This document shows positions 5,449-6,947 of a stretch of DNA of 6,947 nt, in pieces. The first letter of the stretch is position 1. The number at the start of each line of letters is the position of its first letter. Under the pieces are notes generated by a model. It was not told the origin of the DNA. It was given only the letters and a program-made list of their open reading frames with translations, and ran no database searches. The DNA comes from Lentisphaerota bacterium (GTDB lineage: Bacteria > Verrucomicrobiota > Kiritimatiellia > RFP12 > JAAYLN01), in the NCBI GenBank assembly GCA_012514915.1, contig JAAYZJ010000311.1, positions 1 through 6,947 on the forward strand, in the 5' to 3' direction. Position numbers and translations under genes: made by a program.

Positions 5449-6317
5449 TCGACCTGCACGTCCATTCCAGCTTCTCCGACGGCACCGACACGCCCGAAGC
5501 GCTGGCGGCGCTGGCCCGCCGGCGCGGCCTGCGCGCGCTGGCGCTGACCGACCATGACAACACGGCCGGCGTGGCGCGCTTCCTCGCGGCCTGCCGGGCG
5601 GGCCACCTCACGGGGCTGGCGGGTGTCGAGCTCAGCGCCGCGGTTCCATCGGGGACCCTGCATCTGGTGGGGCTGGGCATCGACCCCGGCTGCGCGGCGC
5701 TGCAGGCGGCGCTGGAGCAGGTCCAGGAGGGACGCGGGGGTCGCAACCGGCGCATCCTCGGCAAACTGCACGACCTCGGCTTCGACCTCGACTGGGCCGA
5801 GGTCGCGCGCCAGGCCGGCGACGAGACCGTCGGCCGTCCCCATTTCGCGCAGGCGATGGTGGCCCGCGGCTGGGCGGCATCGGTCCAGGAGGTCTTCGAC
5901 CGCTACCTGGCCAAGGGGGCGCCGGCCTATGTCGACCGCTTCCGGATGACCCCCGCCGACGCCATCCGCCTGATCCGCGCGGCGGGCGGCGTGGCGATTC
6001 TGGCGCATCCGCTGACCTGGATCCAGGATTTGACGCAACTGGACGGCGCCATCGGCGAGCTGTTCGAGGGCGGCCCCGCCGGCCTCGAAGCCTACTATCC
6101 ATCGCACACGGCCGAGGAGACCATCGCTCTGCTGCGGCTGGCCGCGCGCCGGCGGTTGCTGGTCTCGGGCGGCACCGACTACCACGGCCGGGCCGTCAAG
6201 CCGGACATCGAGCTCGGCTCGGGCAGCGGCGCGCTCGACGTTCCCGACACCCTGCTGGAACCGCTCTTCGCGGCGCTAGGCCCCGCCGGCCATTATCACC
6301 GGGAGCATGTGGCATGA
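5445..6317 (+). CDS. PHP-domain phosphoesterase (nucleoside 3',5'-bisphosphate phosphatase / RNase AM type)
   Basis: A 290-residue cytoplasmic metal-dependent hydrolase. Its ATG overlaps the purH stop as ATGA and has no ribosome-binding site of its own, which implies translational coupling. PHP motifs in order: 'DLHVHSSFSDG' at 3-13 (His5, His7, Asp12), 'ALTDHDN' at 33-39 (His37 and flanking Asp), 'GVELS' with Glu62, 'LHLVGLG' with His73, 'GRPHFAQAM' with His133, 'ILAHP' with His188, and 'SGGTDYHG' at 241-248 (Asp245, His247). These would hold the trinuclear metal centre. The length and the GRPHFA element fit the YciV/TrpH group, whose studied members remove the 3'-phosphate from pAp-like nucleotides or trim short 5' RNA ends. 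It lacks polymerase or histidinol-phosphatase features. The exact substrate is inferred from the family, although its place beside a purine gene suits a nucleotide substrate. Confidence 0.88.
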   Translation: MIDLHVHSSFSDGTDTPEALAALARRRGLRALALTDHDNTAGVARFLAACRAGHLTGLAGVELSAAVPSGTLHLVGLGIDPGCAALQAALEQVQEGRGGRNRRILGKLHDLGFDLDWAEVARQAGDETVGRPHFAQAMVARGWAASVQEVFDRYLAKGAPAYVDRFRMTPADAIRLIRAAGGVAILAHPLTWIQDLTQLDGAIGELFEGGPAGLEAYYPSHTAEETIALLRLAARRRLLVSGGTDYHGRAVKPDIELGSGSGALDVPDTLLEPLFAALGPAGHYHREHVA

Positions 6318-6947
6318 GCGCGCTGGCGTCATCCGGCGGGTGCGGATCGTGGGCCGCGACGATCGGCGAGCTGATCCGCCGCACGGCGACGGCGCTCCCC
6401 GGCGATGTCGGGGCCGCCATCCGGCTGGCGCGGCAGGCCTCCACCGAAACCCCGCGCGGCTGCGGCCTCCTGCAGACCCTGCTCGACAACGCCGCCCTCG
6501 CCCAGGACCGCGCGACACCGATCTGCCAGGACACCGGCACGCTCACCTTCTGGGTCGAGACGCCCGACGGCGCCCGCCACGCGCCCATCGCCGCAGGCAT
6601 CCGCGAGGCGGTCGCCGCCAGCACCCGCCGCGGCTACCTGCGGCGCAACACAATCGACACCCTTAGCGGCCAGTCCCGCGACGAGAATCTGGCCGACGGC
6701 GCGCCGGTCATCCATTTCGAAACCGATCCCGCGCGCGACGATGTCCGCATCCGGCTGCTGCTCAAGGGCGGCGGCTGTGAAAACGTCAGCGCGCAATACA
6801 GCCTGCCCGATGCCGACCTGCAGGCGGGCCGCGACCTCGACGGGGTGCGCGCCTGCGTGCTGCATGCCGTCTGGCGCGCGCAGGGACTCGGCTGCGCCCC
6901 CGGCGTGGCCGGGGTCTGCATCGGCGGCGACCGGGCCGAGGGCTACC
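6314..6947 (+). CDS. class I Fe-S fumarase / tartrate dehydratase-type hydro-lyase, N-terminal part, cut by window edge
   Basis: The ATG at 6314 overlaps the stop of the PHP gene (ATGA), with GGGAG 8 bases upstream. The frame stays open to the end of the window, giving 211 codons. Family marks: 'TPICQDTGTLTFW' at 68-80 with Fe-S ligand candidate Cys71, 'KGGGCENVSAQYSLP' at 151-165, and 'GLGCAPGVAGVCIGGDRAEGY' spread over 191-211 with ligand candidate Cys194. Class I hydro-lyases use an oxygen-sensitive [4Fe-4S] cluster to interconvert fumarate and malate, or to dehydrate tartrate. The third cluster cysteine and any fused C-terminal (beta) domain lie outside the window, so fumarase versus tartrate dehydratase, and single-chain versus two-subunit form, cannot be decided. 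Fumarase is the more likely call. Position 155 is Cys in 'GGGCEN', where Ser is common in relatives I recall. Confidence 0.85.
   Translation, partial: MSALASSGGCGSWAATIGELIRRTATALPGDVGAAIRLARQASTETPRGCGLLQTLLDNAALAQDRATPICQDTGTLTFWVETPDGARHAPIAAGIREAVAASTRRGYLRRNTIDTLSGQSRDENLADGAPVIHFETDPARDDVRIRLLLKGGGCENVSAQYSLPDADLQAGRDLDGVRACVLHAVWRAQGLGCAPGVAGVCIGGDRAEGY

Noticed and set aside
5418..6185. 255-codon minus-strand open frame opposite the PHP gene
   Set aside because: Its composition is that of an antisense GC-rich shadow; all PHP metal motifs are on the plus strand.

Overview
The window is about two-thirds G+C. It carries six protein-coding genes packed as an ordinary chromosomal housekeeping block, with no tRNA, rRNA, CRISPR array, insertion sequence or phage gene that I can see. 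The gene types (an AsmA-like giant with a 'VPLTRDLVG' C-terminal module, an IMP-cyclohydrolase-only PurH, and a GC-rich genome with poor promoters) suggest the PVC superphylum, perhaps Kiritimatiellota or Lentisphaerota. That placement is an impression from protein style, not a computed result.

Layout: bases 1-2163 (+) hold the 3' part of a long AsmA/YdbH-like beta-rich envelope protein whose start lies upstream of the window. It converges, with a 5-base gap, on asd (aspartate-semialdehyde dehydrogenase, 2169-3188, minus). A 275-base spacer follows, with a plausible asd promoter and a 14-base tandem duplication. Next is an APH-fold sugar kinase resembling N-acetylhexosamine 1-kinase (3464-4573, minus). 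A 176-base divergent intergenic region separates it from a rightward operon: standalone IMP cyclohydrolase (4750-5448), a PHP-domain phosphoesterase of the nucleoside 3',5'-bisphosphate phosphatase/RNase AM type (5445-6317), and the first 211 codons of a class I Fe-S fumarase/tartrate-dehydratase-type enzyme (6314 to window end). The two junctions in this operon are both 4-base ATGA stop/start overlaps, so the genes are probably translated in a coupled manner.

How they may work together: IMP cyclohydrolase completes IMP synthesis and the PHP enzyme would return pAp or short RNA ends to the mononucleotide pool. Fumarase could draw off fumarate, which PurB releases twice in AMP synthesis, so the rightward operon has a loose purine-metabolism logic (inference). 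asd feeds lysine, threonine, methionine and diaminopimelate synthesis. The sugar kinase has no obvious partner in the window.

The most interesting points are the PurH protein that stops where the AICAR formyltransferase domain normally begins, and its leader, where two mutually exclusive hairpins, the second followed by five T's, look like an attenuator. I found no clearly new defence, mobile or biosynthetic system.
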